Assembly: GCA_016787345.1 (NCBI GenBank)
Contig: JAEUUU010000060.1
Coordinates: forward strand, 1-33,442
DNA length: 33,442 nt
Direction of reading: 5' to 3'
Origin: Saprospiraceae bacterium
GTDB taxonomy: Bacteria > Bacteroidota > Bacteroidia > Chitinophagales > Saprospiraceae
Shown: positions 26,257 to 33,442 of the stretch, in pieces
How positions within the stretch are numbered: the stretch's first letter is position 1
Layout: the number at the start of each line of letters is the position of its first letter
The notes under the pieces: generated by a model
The model's database searches: none
What the model saw: only the letters and a program-made list of their open reading frames with translations
What the model was told of the DNA's origin: nothing
Program-made: the position numbers and the translations under genes

Positions 26257-29200
26257 CCGGGTTCAACGGAGGTAACCGGTAATTCCACGAAGAAGTCCGT
26301 CCCTTCATTTTCGCGGGTCTGGAAGCGGATCGTGCCGTCGAGCGCTTCGATGATCTTGCGGCAAATAGCCAGGCCCAGACCGCTTCCCGAGGTTTTGGTC
26401 GTGAAATTCGGTTCAAAAACCCGGTCGCGGATTTCCGGCGGAATGCCGCCGCCGTTGTCGCTGATCTGCACAATGGCCTTCGACCCTTCGCGCCGCATCA
26501 ACACGCTGATATGTCCTTTTCGGTCGGAAGGAATGGCCTGCATAGCGTTGATAACCAGGTTATTGAACACCCGCAGGAGGTGGTTTTTATCGCCAAGGAT
26601 ATGCATTCGCTCGGCGGGCAACTGGAGTTCGTGGGTGAGTTCTTTTTGTTCGCTGAACAGGTCGTACACGCTTTCCACCACCTCGTTGAGCACCATGTCG
26701 TGTTTTTCCCGGATGTCGAGGTTGGCAAACATGGAGAACTCGGAAGCGATCTGCGCCAGTGAGTCGATCTGCTCGATCAGGCGGGTGATGGCTTTTTTCA
26801 AATAAGCTGCGGCCTGCGAGGGGTCCGACGAGACGCGTTCCAGTTGCTGCATCGACAGTTTCATCGTCGTCAGCGGGTTTTTGATGTCATGGGCGACCTG
26901 ACGGGCCATTTCGCGCCAGGCGCCTTCGCGTTCCAGGCGGATCAGTTGATATTTGGAGTCTTCCAGTTTGTCCACCATGCGGTTGTATTCGCGGATCAGG
27001 TCGCTGAGTTCGTCCTGACTGTCACCGGCATATTGCAGCTGTTCGTTTTTATCTTCCAGGCGAAGCTGATGAATTTTTTCACCGATCAATTTTACCGGTT
27101 TGATGATGGTATTGGCCAGGAAAAGCGTGACGGCAGCGGCTATCAGCAACAGGAAAACGTACAAACTGGCCAGTATGCCTACGAATTCTGACACTTCCGG
27201 ACCGATTTGCCGTTCGGCAAAATTGTAGGGTACGCCCAGGTAGGCCATGAGCTGGTTTTGGTTGTTCAGCACAGGCTGGTATTTGGTAAAATAGTCGAAC
27301 CCGGCTGTTTTTTCGGCTACCAGTATTTCTCCCTGTCGGGTATTGGCCAATGTGATCAATGCCTGCGGGCTCATTTTTTCGGGTAAAACGCCCAGATGCC
27401 GGAGGTCGTCGCGGGTGGTAAAGGTCATGCTGCCATCCGGGGCGTACAGGTTGGCGTCGATCGACAAACTGTTGGCAAATGGCGCAATCGTCGCCGGCAA
27501 CGTGCTGCGCATACTGTCGGAGCCCGCGGAGAGATCGCCCAGTTCGGCGCGCAAATGGGTCACGATGGCTGTGGAGCGGTAATCGAGTCCCGCGCGCTCC
27601 GACTGGTTGGCCGACTGGCTGAATTGCCGGTAACTCAGCCACCCGATAATCAGGAAGGCCACCACGATCAGGATGACGTTGGAGTAGTGGATTCGTTTGG
27701 CCAGCGAGCCGCGTACGCTCAGGATATGTTGCAAATAATCGGGCAACAGGCGCAATTTCGAATTGAGCAGGGCAAGGGCAAAGAGGATCAGCGACGAAAA
27801 AGCGAACAGGATGGAAAAGAGGTACATCGGGTTCAGCCAGCCCCCCGTACCGCGCCCTACGCTGACAACCGTGTTGCCGTTGGCGCCGGATTGTACGGCA
27901 TCGACCCGGGCCGGACTGGCCGACACGAGTTCCATCGACTGCCCTTTATCCAGTTGCAGATTGGCGAGCGCCGGGTTGCGCGGTCCCTTTTCCACCACCA
28001 GCCTGTTGTTTTTCCAGATAGAATAATCGTACTCACTCAGTCTGTCGAGGTTTTTGTAGGGTTGATTAAAAAACAAAGCCGAGTAAACACGGGTGTTTTT
28101 GGGGTATTCATGGTCAAAAAAACAATAGATATCGGCCGGGTGATTGGGATCGCCCATTCGGTTGATCCGGAAATGGAACATGTAGCGCCCCAGTCCTTCT
28201 TCGTTTTCACGGTATCGAATCGCATCGTTTTCGCTGCCGATGGCCTCGGCGCGATCCCAGTTTTGGGTCACCACAAACTCGCGGTTTTGAGTCTGGTCGA
28301 GCAGCAGCGGCTGTTGGTCGCGATCAAAACCAAATACCCGCAGGCGATAGTGCTGGAACAGGTAGTTTTGTTCAAAAACCTTGTTGTTCAAATAATTGCG
28401 CAAAGAATCTGCTGCCGGCTTGAAGGGCCAGGGCTTGAGCAACAGCGGTAAATCCGCATCGGTTGCCATAGCGCTGTACAAGGTATGCAACAGGGGTTCG
28501 GCGCACAGCGCGTCGCGTTCGTCGGCCAGCGCCTCGGCATACGACTGGCGCAAACTTTGATCTTTCAACTTGTTGTATTGGTACAACAACTGGCTGGCAA
28601 ACAAAGAAATCAGCAACAGCCAGAACACCAGCCAGCCGAAGCCGGGAGCCTCGGAATCGACAAATACATCCAGCACCACCGCATACAAAATGGCAAACGC
28701 GGCCAAAGCAAGCGCCGACAACTGCAGATCGACGACAAAACAAAGCGCCACCGCCAACACGCCGGCTATCCCAAGTGCCGTAAAACGCATTCGCGCCGGT
28801 ATCCTCATTTGCTGCACCGTTTGGGCCAGCAAATGATTGAGCCAGAACAAAGCGGTCAGCAGCAAAACGAGCCCCGCCAGCAAAAGCGGAACGGAGGCAT
28901 TGACGTTCAGTAAATTATTGAAATCAAGGTGCAGATCGGGCTGAAATACAAAGACCCGGAAAACAGCAGCAGAAAGGGGTACGCTGGCCATAATCAGCGC
29001 GAACAAAACGGTGGCCAGCGCTATTCGGGTCGGCATCGGCAGCCCCGTAACACCCTGAAATTTCAGCCGGTGGCGAATAAAATTGAACAGCCACAACAGC
29101 AAGGCGCCGTACAGGACCAGATCGGCAGGCGACAAGCCTTTTTGATCCGCATGGCAATGACCGGCATACAAGGGCAATCCGCAAAAGGCCTGGCCGGTAA

Positions 29201-29996
29201 AGTTCCCGACAATGTTGGCGCCGCAAAAAGCAGCCACGGCCGCGGCCGGAAAGGCAATGCCAAGGGCAAATCCCCGGCGTTCGCCCAGCCATTTGGCGCT
29301 TCGTTGCAATGCAATCAATAATAGCCCGCCAAAAACCACCCAGGCCAGTAGTTTCAGCCATAAAAGCCAGTCGGCGGCAGCAGCGCCGGTACTGCCGGCA
29401 AAGGAGAGCCAGCAAAGCGTTTGCTCCCCCGCCACAACGGGGTATTCGGTTTCGGTTGTGCTGATTTGGACTTCGGCCGGGATATGCGCCCCTGCCGGGA
29501 ACAGCGATTGCGGCGAAGGGTTTTGTGCATCCAAAGAATAACGCAGCGGCGTAAGCACCAGCAGGGTCGCCTGTCGGTACGGCTCCCGGTAGGCGGCGTA
29601 ATACCCCAAAGCCAGCCGCACCAATTGCCGCTGGCCGGCGGCAGATTGCAGGCGGGACAATTCCTGTTTACTGGGTAAAACGGCATTGTTTGTCCATAAA
29701 ACCAGCGAATCGCCGCGCAAAACAAGCAGGGTAAAATCCTGTTTGGCCTGTTGGTCGAGCGCCGGACCCAGGTCGCCAGCCGACAACACGGAGCCTACCG
29801 CGAGTGTTTTGTCCAGCAAAGCCCCTTGCGACTGCACCCAATCCCTGGCCAGTTGCTCCTGCCGTTCGAGGTAGCCCGAAACCGCCAGGGCATAGTGTTC
29901 GGGGCGTTGCGTATCTTTGTGCCAACGATCGGCCAGAAAAGCCACCGCGAGCAACATCGCCTCGACAGCCAGGAAAAGCAACAGTCGTTTTGTCAT
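26253..29996 (-). CDS. Large multi-span membrane histidine kinase (orphan)
   Basis: A 1247-residue kinase. The N-terminal 500 residues hold a first helix ([22 protein letters not shown]), a periplasmic loop and a run of about seven or eight further membrane helices. A long extracytoplasmic region follows, then another pair of helices, a second sensor loop and a HAMP segment ([20 protein letters not shown]). The H-box is [20 protein letters not shown] with phospho-acceptor near His1036. The ATPase part has [31 protein letters not shown] and [19 protein letters not shown] chose the ATG at 29996 because upstream in-frame codons overlap the probable promoter (30100-30107) and give no signal sequence. 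The NtrY-like kinase core is clear. No response regulator is nearby. Confidence 0.9.
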   Translation of the reverse strand: MTKRLLLFLAVEAMLLAVAFLADRWHKDTQRPEHYALAVSGYLERQEQLARDWVQSQGALLDKTLAVGSVLSAGDLGPALDQQAKQDFTLLVLRGDSLVLWTNNAVLPSKQELSRLQSAAGQRQLVRLALGYYAAYREPYRQATLLVLTPLRYSLDAQNPSPQSLFPAGAHIPAEVQISTTETEYPVVAGEQTLCWLSFAGSTGAAAADWLLWLKLLAWVVFGGLLLIALQRSAKWLGERRGFALGIAFPAAAVAAFCGANIVGNFTGQAFCGLPLYAGHCHADQKGLSPADLVLYGALLLWLFNFIRHRLKFQGVTGLPMPTRIALATVLFALIMASVPLSAAVFRVFVFQPDLHLDFNNLLNVNASVPLLLAGLVLLLTALFWLNHLLAQTVQQMRIPARMRFTALGIAGVLAVALCFVVDLQLSALALAAFAILYAVVLDVFVDSEAPGFGWLVFWLLLISLFASQLLYQYNKLKDQSLRQSYAEALADERDALCAEPLLHTLYSAMATDADLPLLLKPWPFKPAADSLRNYLNNKVFEQNYLFQHYRLRVFGFDRDQQPLLLDQTQNREFVVTQNWDRAEAIGSENDAIRYRENEEGLGRYMFHFRINRMGDPNHPADIYCFFDHEYPKNTRVYSALFFNQPYKNLDRLSEYDYSIWKNNRLVVEKGPRNPALANLQLDKGQSMELVSASPARVDAVQSGANGNTVVSVGRGTGGWLNPMYLFSILFAFSSLILFALALLNSKLRLLPDYLQHILSVRGSLAKRIHYSNVILIVVAFLIIGWLSYRQFSQSANQSERAGLDYRSTAIVTHLRAELGDLSAGSDSMRSTLPATIAPFANSLSIDANLYAPDGSMTFTTRDDLRHLGVLPEKMSPQALITLANTRQGEILVAEKTAGFDYFTKYQPVLNNQNQLMAYLGVPYNFAERQIGPEVSEFVGILASLYVFLLLIAAAVTLFLANTIIKPVKLIGEKIHQLRLEDKNEQLQYAGDSQDELSDLIREYNRMVDKLEDSKYQLIRLEREGAWREMARQVAHDIKNPLTTMKLSMQQLERVSSDPSQAAAYLKKAITRLIEQIDSLAQIASEFSMFANLDIREKHDMVLNEVVESVYDLFSEQKELTHELQLPAERMHILGDKNHLLRVFNNLVINAMQAIPSDRKGHISVLMRREGSKAIVQISDNGGGIPPEIRDRVFEPNFTTKTSGSGLGLAICRKIIEALDGTIRFQTRENEGTDFFVELPVTSVEPG

Positions 29997-30099
29997 GATA
30001 ATGAGGGCAAGGCGCTGAGAATCAGAGCAGGACTTTGGATGATACGGGAGTTTTCGCCGACCGCTGCCGAAGTACTTGTTCAGACATTCAGGGGTGCGG

Positions 30100-30107
30100 C
30101 AAAAGTA
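30100..30107 (-). promoter_or_regulatory. Candidate promoter of the large histidine kinase, -7 element TACTTTTG
   Basis: On the minus strand this reads TACTTTTG, a full match to TAnnTTTG. A TTG (complement of 30126-30128) lies 18 bases upstream as a -33 element. This is the best-spaced promoter in the window and predicts a leader of about 100 bases. Confidence 0.5.
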
Positions 30108-30128
30108 GCGGAACAAAGTTTAAGCCAA

Positions 30129-30136
30129 TACTTTCG
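30129..30136 (+). promoter_or_regulatory. Possible rnpB promoter, -7-like TACTTTCG
   Basis: TACTTTCG is one base off TAnnTTTG and lies about 80 bases before the RNase P RNA. It diverges from the kinase promoter about 20 bases away. No -33 TTG is at the right spacing, so the call is weak. The predicted start lies before the tandem repeats, which would be part of the precursor. Confidence 0.3.
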
Positions 30137-30154
30137 CAACACGCATTTTTTTAC

Positions 30155-30210
30155 CCCATCAACCCTATAAACTTTATCAACCTTATCCATCAACCTTATC
30201 CATCAACCTT
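30155..30210 (+). repeat. Tandem CATCAACCTTATC units upstream of rnpB
   Basis: Imperfect 13-base units (ATCAACCCTATAAACTTT, then CATCAACCTTATC twice and CATCAACCTT) lead into the 5' strand of the RNase P P1 helix. Their complement follows rnpB at 30612-30657, so the two arms can pair and lengthen P1. Bases 30200-30226 pair perfectly with 30598-30624 (27 pairs). Confidence 0.85.
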
Positions 30211-30613
30211 CAAAAAAACACGCACCGCTCTGCCGCCTTTCGGGGAGGAAAGTCCGGACAACGCAGAGCGCCGCACCACCTAACGGGTGGGGCCTGTTTC
30301 GGGCAACCGGGGCGGGTACAGAAAGGGTCACAGAAAATTACCGCCTTCGTTTTGGCGGAGGTAAGGGTGAAAATGTGCGGTAAGAGCGCACAGCCTCCCG
30401 GCGCAATCCGGGACGCGGACAAACCTTGCGGGTTGAAATGCCATGTACACCTCGTCTTGCCCGGTTCGCCGGGCGACGCCTGCTGCTCGCGGGCGACACG
30501 AGGGGGGTAGGCAGCGCAAACGCCGGTCGGCGACGATCGGCGTCAGATAAATGGCAGAGCCTCCCGGGCAACCGGGAGCGACAGAATCCGGCTTACAGGT
30601 GCGTGTTTTTTTG
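30211..30613 (+). ncRNA. rnpB: RNase P RNA (bacterial class A)
   Basis: The catalytic RNA that trims 5' leaders from tRNA precursors. Seen in order: P1 (CACGCACC at 30219-30226 with GGTGCGTG at 30598-30605), GGGGAGGAAAGTCCGG near the 5' end, the ACAGAAA of the specificity region near 30328, and the conserved 3' block AGATAAATGGCAGAG ... GACAGAATCCGGCTTACAG (about 30545-30597). The overall length of about 390-400 bases is normal. The mature ends are uncertain by several bases because P1 continues outward into A7/T7 and the flanking tandem repeats. A hairpin at 30665-30693 may terminate it. Confidence 0.96.
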
Positions 30614-30657
30614 AAGGTTGATGGAAGAAGTTGATAGGGTTTATAAGGTTGATGGAT
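30612..30657 (+). repeat. Inverted copy of the tandem repeat downstream of rnpB
   Basis: GAAGGTTGATGG, AAGTTGATAGGG, TTTATAAGGTTGATGG: the complement of the units at 30155-30210. Both TATAAACCCTAT-like and CATCAACCTT-like segments recur, so pairing can extend well beyond P1. It separates rnpB from the terminator hairpin. Confidence 0.82.
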
Positions 30658-30693
30658 AAAAAAAGCGCGTCGCCCACTTTCGGAGCGACGCGC
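30658..30693 (-). terminator. Terminator hairpin between rnpB and the convergent small gene
   Basis: GCGCGTCGC (30665-30673) pairs with GCGACGCGC (30685-30693) around an 11-base loop. On the minus strand it is followed by seven T's, so it ends the 30748-31125 gene. On the plus strand the following AACTTATTTTTC is a weaker T-tract, so it may also stop rnpB transcription. Confidence 0.85.
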
Positions 30694-30747
30694 AACTTAT
30701 TTTTCAAAAACTATTCTTACAAAATTGAGTGGTCTCGTTTCAGCGGC

Positions 30748-31125
30748 CTATTTCTCGCGGTTGAACGCGTAGAGAACATCTTTGCGAACCAGCATAAGTT
30801 GATTTTCGTCGAGGTGTTTGATTTCATACGACATGAAACGCGTGCCTTTCGAGTCGAAAAGATTCAACTGAGTGCCTTCCACCTGCCAGCGGGTGCCCGA
30901 GGGCAACATCGCATCGCTGGTCGTGCTTTCTACAGTGTGGTCGGCTTTAAAAATCACGCCGCCGCCGCAATTAAGTTGGTAGGAAGTGTACTCATCCCAG
31001 TTGCCCGATTTGGTGTTGCAAACCCAACCACCCTCGATACGGGAAGCGTCAAAACGGAAAGAGCAGAGCGAAAGGGCGAAGAAGCCAAAAAATGCGATAG
31101 TGGATAACCGAAGAACCGAAGACAT
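30748..31125 (-). CDS. Small exported protein, lipocalin-like (125 aa)
   Basis: It starts MSSVLRLSTIAFFGFFALSLCSF, a signal sequence. The remaining 100 residues carry beta-strand patterns in lipocalin-like order: RIEGGWVCNTKSGNWDEYTSY, GGGVIFKADHTVESTT, GTRWQVEGTQLNLFDSKGTR and HLDENQLMLVRKDVLYAF. The order GxW..., FxxDHTV, W...G..L.L.D..., L..L...L is typical of the small lipocalin-like domain proteins (100-150 residues) of Bacteroidota, which may bind a hydrophobic ligand. Two cysteines (in WVC and LNC) could form a disulfide. It has its own terminator and no partner gene. The family call is moderate, the function unknown. Confidence 0.75.
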   Translation of the reverse strand: MSSVLRLSTIAFFGFFALSLCSFRFDASRIEGGWVCNTKSGNWDEYTSYQLNCGGGVIFKADHTVESTTSDAMLPSGTRWQVEGTQLNLFDSKGTRFMSYEIKHLDENQLMLVRKDVLYAFNREK

Positions 31126-31311
31126 AGCAGTGAAAGTGGATTAGAATAAAAGTGAAGTAAAGTTGTGTACTCCGTTTGTCCTTGAAGACGATACAAAAGT
31201 CGATCACCGCCCCTCCCCCACCAATAACATTTTTTGACCTTTGTGAGACGAAATCTCAGTTTATACAACCCGTCACTACTATATTTAAGCACTGAATATC
31301 AGCACTTTAAC

Positions 31312-31328
31312 ACAATATTTAATATTGT
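31312..31328. promoter_or_regulatory. Palindromic operator-like site ACAATATTTAATATTGT
   Basis: A perfect 8-base inverted repeat around one central T. It sits in the spacer of the adjacent candidate promoter, where a bound repressor would block polymerase. No regulator gene is next to it. Perfect symmetry could be chance in AT-rich DNA, but the placement is suggestive. Confidence 0.45.
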
Positions 31329-31335
31329 ACATTTG
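31328..31335 (+). promoter_or_regulatory. Candidate promoter toward the GH13 gene, -7 element TACATTTG
   Basis: TACATTTG fully matches TAnnTTTG; TTTA (31306-31309) lies 18 bases upstream as a weak -33. The predicted leader to the GH13 ATG is long, about 300 bases. The palindrome at 31312-31328 touches its first base. Confidence 0.42.
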
Positions 31336-31648
31336 CCTGTATTTGTGAAGATTTTATTTTCATTTCTTAAAAAATGTGAGAAAAAAATTTTTTCCCGATT
31401 GGCTATTGAGCAATACCATACTTGGGTTAGCAGCCAATAGGGCATCAGGAATTTGGCGGCGTTTTTCGAGAAAGTGGCAGTATTCTTGCAAGAAGCGGCA
31501 GTCGGATATCTATTCGGAGGCAAAACATCCTTGCTTCGCAAAAATTTGAACCGCTGAAAAAATTTTGGTTGAACAGACTGCTGCGCACAGACTTCGGTTA
31601 TTTTTCGCTTTCATTTCAATACAGCCACACATTCACCTTCCTCCACTC

Positions 31649-33073
31649 ATGCGATTCCAGGTATTCTTACTTGCCTTCTTTTTGGGCTTTTTGCCCGCCT
31701 GCAAACAGTCCGCTGTCATTGCTCCCTCCGGAACCCAACCGGCGGCAAATACCCTGCACACGCCCGACTGGGCCAAAAATGCCGTGATTTACGAAGTCAA
31801 TATTCGGCAGTTTTCAAAAGAGGGCACTTTCAACGCCTGTACCAAAGAACTGCCGCGCATCCGCGACCTGGGTGTGGACGTCCTGTGGCTGATGCCCATT
31901 TACCCGCTGGCTACCACCAACCGCAAATGCCACGACAACGCGACGACCGAGTGTTTTGGCTCGCATTATGCCGCCATCGACTTTGAGGCCGTCAATCCGC
32001 GCTACGGCACCATGGACGACTTCAATCGCCTCGTCAGCGAAGCGCACCGGCTGAACATGAAAGTTATCCTCGATTTTGTGCCCAACCACACCGGCTGGGA
32101 TGCCAAATGGATGAAAGAACACCCCGATTGGTACGAAAAAGGGCCCGACGGCAAAATCACCGACCCCATCAACTCCGACGGCACCAAGTGGGGCTGGACC
32201 GACGTGGCCCAGCTCGATTTCGACAACCCGCAACTCCGCGAAGCCTGGATGCGGGCACATGAGTTCTGGCTCAAAAACACGGCCATCGACGGGTTTCGCG
32301 AAGACGTGGCTGGCGCAGTGCCTACCTCGTATTGGCTCGAACTCCGCCCTCGGCTCGACAAGATTCGCCCTGTTTTTATGCTTTCGGAAAATGAAGACAA
32401 GGGCCGCGAACACTTCGCCGCCTGTTTTGAGATGAACTACGGCTGGGGCCTGCACCACACGATCAAAGACGTGGCCAAAGGCGCCAAACCCGCCTCGGCC
32501 ATCTACGAACACACCGAAAAAGTGAAAAGCGACTTCGGCACGCGGGGCTGGCAGATGAATTTCACGCAAAACCACGACGAAAATTCCTGGAACGGCACCG
32601 AACGCGAGTTGTTCGGCGCCGGGGCCGACTGTTTTACCGCCCTTTGTTTCACGATCGAGGGCACGGGACTGATCTACAACGGCCAGGAAGCCAACCTCGA
32701 CAAGCGGCTGCTTTTTTTCAACAAGGATGAAATCGACTGGTCGGGCAAGTCGCGGGCCGCCTTTTTCCGCACCCTCACCGATCTCAAGCACCGCAACCGC
32801 GCCCTCTGGAACGGCCGTCACGGCGGGCCGCTGCAAAAAATCCCGACTTCCGACGATGCGCACGTATATGCTTTTTACCGCGAGAAAAAAGGCGACAAAG
32901 CGCTTTGCCTGTTCAATCTTTCCGGCCAGCCCGTATCGGTCAGTTGGACCAGCCCCCTGCTCAATGGACAGTGGCACGACGTATTTGCCCCCGGCCAGCC
33001 GCTCGTAACGGTCAAAAGCGGGGAAACCCGGCAGTTGAGGGGGTATGGGTGGTTGATTTTGAGTAATCGGTAA
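31649..33073 (+). CDS. GH13 alpha-amylase-family lipoprotein
   Basis: A 474-residue glycoside hydrolase that should cleave or rearrange alpha-glucans. The ATG at 31649 gives MRFQVFLLAFFLGFLPACKQ, a lipoprotein signal with Cys18 lipidated; upstream in-frame starts would mask it. The GH13 barrel motifs are: VLWLMPIYP (78-86), DFVPNHTG (142-149), DGFREDVAG (214-222, nucleophile Asp219), MLSENED (244-250, acid/base Glu247) and FTQNHDEN (305-312, Asp310). A short C-terminal beta domain ends it (VYAFYREKKGDKALCLFNLSG). All catalytic residues are present. Membrane anchoring suggests periplasmic or surface maltooligosaccharide breakdown. Subfamily and exact specificity cannot be told. No susC/susD genes are adjacent, so it is not in a standard utilisation locus. 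Confidence 0.93.
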   Translation: MRFQVFLLAFFLGFLPACKQSAVIAPSGTQPAANTLHTPDWAKNAVIYEVNIRQFSKEGTFNACTKELPRIRDLGVDVLWLMPIYPLATTNRKCHDNATTECFGSHYAAIDFEAVNPRYGTMDDFNRLVSEAHRLNMKVILDFVPNHTGWDAKWMKEHPDWYEKGPDGKITDPINSDGTKWGWTDVAQLDFDNPQLREAWMRAHEFWLKNTAIDGFREDVAGAVPTSYWLELRPRLDKIRPVFMLSENEDKGREHFAACFEMNYGWGLHHTIKDVAKGAKPASAIYEHTEKVKSDFGTRGWQMNFTQNHDENSWNGTERELFGAGADCFTALCFTIEGTGLIYNGQEANLDKRLLFFNKDEIDWSGKSRAAFFRTLTDLKHRNRALWNGRHGGPLQKIPTSDDAHVYAFYREKKGDKALCLFNLSGQPVSVSWTSPLLNGQWHDVFAPGQPLVTVKSGETRQLRGYGWLILSNR

Positions 33074-33199
33074 AAAAAGTTGATACCTGACCATTCACTT
33101 TGGTGTCCCTCCCACAGCGCAATACTTCGGTATTGGAATTACCCTTGTTGTCCGGAATGTGTTGAGAGGAATCTTTACGCAAAGCGTGTAAGGAATCCG

Positions 33200-33385
33200 C
33201 TTTTCACGCCTTGCTCTCTTATTCCGAATCTTTTTCCGACAGGGTTCCGGGGGGCAGATCTGATAAAGATAATCCCGAATTACACATCACTGATTTCATC
33301 GGTATTGACGGTACTTGGGAGTTTGTTATCGGACCTTATGTATGCGATGACCGATCCTCGGGTACGATTTGGGGACAAGCAGTGA
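33200..33385 (+). pseudogene. Probable remnant of a DppB/OppB-type ABC transporter permease (C-terminus)
   Basis: The frame ending TGA at 33385 encodes LIKIIPNYTSLISSVLTV followed by LLSDLMYAMTDPRVRF. That is how the last membrane helix of peptide/nickel ABC permeases ends (LLADILYAxxDPRxRF). Upstream, no continuous permease frame exists. Permease-like pieces such as QYFGIGITLVVRNVLRG (33114-33164) and RVRNPLFTPCSLIPNLFPT (33186-33242) fall in different frames with stops between, and there is no room for the roughly 300 residues of an intact gene. The region is visibly less GC-rich than its neighbours. I infer a deleted, frameshifted relic. The C-terminal match is good; the upstream pieces are tentative. 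Confidence 0.5.
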
Positions 33386-33410
33386 TTGTTTGTTGCAGGT
33401 TACAAAGAAG

Positions 33411-33442
33411 AAGCCCTTGCCACTGGGTAGTGACAAGGGCTT
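33411..33442 (+). terminator. Hairpin at window end, probable terminator of the permease relic
   Basis: AAGCCCTTG pairs with CAAGGGCTT, and CAC with GTG inside, around a 6-base loop. The window ends at the last stem base, so the expected T-tract cannot be seen. Its position 26 bases after the relic's stop fits a retained terminator. Confidence 0.55.

Larger units (their letters stand above)
31126..31648. other. Intergenic region of about 520 bases with an AT-rich core
   Basis: No gene is supported here. Bases about 31230-31440 are clearly more AT-rich than the flanking genes. They include an A/T palindrome near 31380 and the promoter/operator described separately. Short open frames on both strands lack a signal, a start context or recognisable motifs. 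From 31440 to 31648 I see no further structure apart from a short possible stem ATTGGCT/AGCCAAT (about 31400-31438). Confidence 0.6.

Noticed and set aside
30210-30614. Short coding frames over the RNase P RNA on both strands
   Set aside because: The region has the conserved sequence blocks of class A RNase P RNA, so the frames are incidental.
31234-31541. Two short open frames (68 and 80 codons) on opposite strands in the AT-rich spacer
   Set aside because: They overlap each other and the promoter region and show no signal peptide or motif; probably chance frames.
31814-33094. Antisense frame of 426 codons opposite the GH13 gene
   Set aside because: The sense strand carries every GH13 catalytic motif; the antisense product has no family features.
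33166-33442. Open frame on the plus strand running to the window end, in another frame from the permease relic
   Set aside because: The translation has no recognisable motif and runs through the terminator hairpin; the overlapping frame has the permease C-terminus.

Overview
The window looks like a chromosomal segment of a GC-rich member of the Bacteroidota, most likely the Saprospiria/Chitinophagia side of the phylum (an inference from gene content; no marker comparison could be run). The evidence is: several secreted proteins ending in type IX secretion (T9SS) sorting domains; a gingipain-like C25 protease; an N-terminal lipobox on many small proteins; a Bacteroidota-type leucyl-tRNA synthetase; ECF sigma factors followed by single-span membrane proteins; and TAnnTTTG-type -7 promoter elements.

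Layout. 1-3366 (minus): three exported proteins of unknown function, the first a PKD/Asp-box protein cut by the window edge. 3532-8410 (plus): leuS with an extra internal domain, a small CHU_C-like lipoprotein and a secreted N-formylglutamate-amidohydrolase-like enzyme. 8499-10304 (plus): an ECF sigma factor and a TonB-C membrane protein, separated by a large inverted repeat. 10305-12701 (minus): the carotenoid pair crtI-crtB. 12929-15693 (plus): a histidine kinase and an LVIVD-repeat T9SS protein. 15694-16023: a second large inverted-repeat element filling the whole gap before truB. 16024-21083: truB, a small T9SS protein and the C25 protease, then a strong terminator. 21260-26256: a four-gene cassette (T9SS repeat protein, ECF sigma factor, membrane anchor plus outer-membrane-like barrel, lipoprotein). 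26253-29996 (minus): a 1247-residue histidine kinase. 30211-30613: RNase P RNA, flanked by inverted tandem repeats. 30748-31125 (minus): a small exported protein. 31649-33073: a GH13 lipoprotein. 33200-33442: what looks like the decayed end of an ABC transporter permease with its terminator.

How the genes work together. Housekeeping genes (leuS, truB, rnpB) are interspersed with surface and envelope genes. Two separate loci carry an ECF sigma factor followed by a protein with an N-terminal cytoplasmic segment, one membrane helix, a long linker and a C-terminal envelope domain, which suggests transmembrane sigma control of surface functions.

The least expected items are (i) a domain of about 115 residues inside LeuRS that resembles DUF559/Vsr-like nucleases but lacks the usual catalytic pattern, and (ii) a family of intergenic inverted repeats that share a conserved core (GCAGAARYAACCCTTTTA) but carry different tandem-repeat arms at each locus, with a similar tandem-arm arrangement around rnpB.
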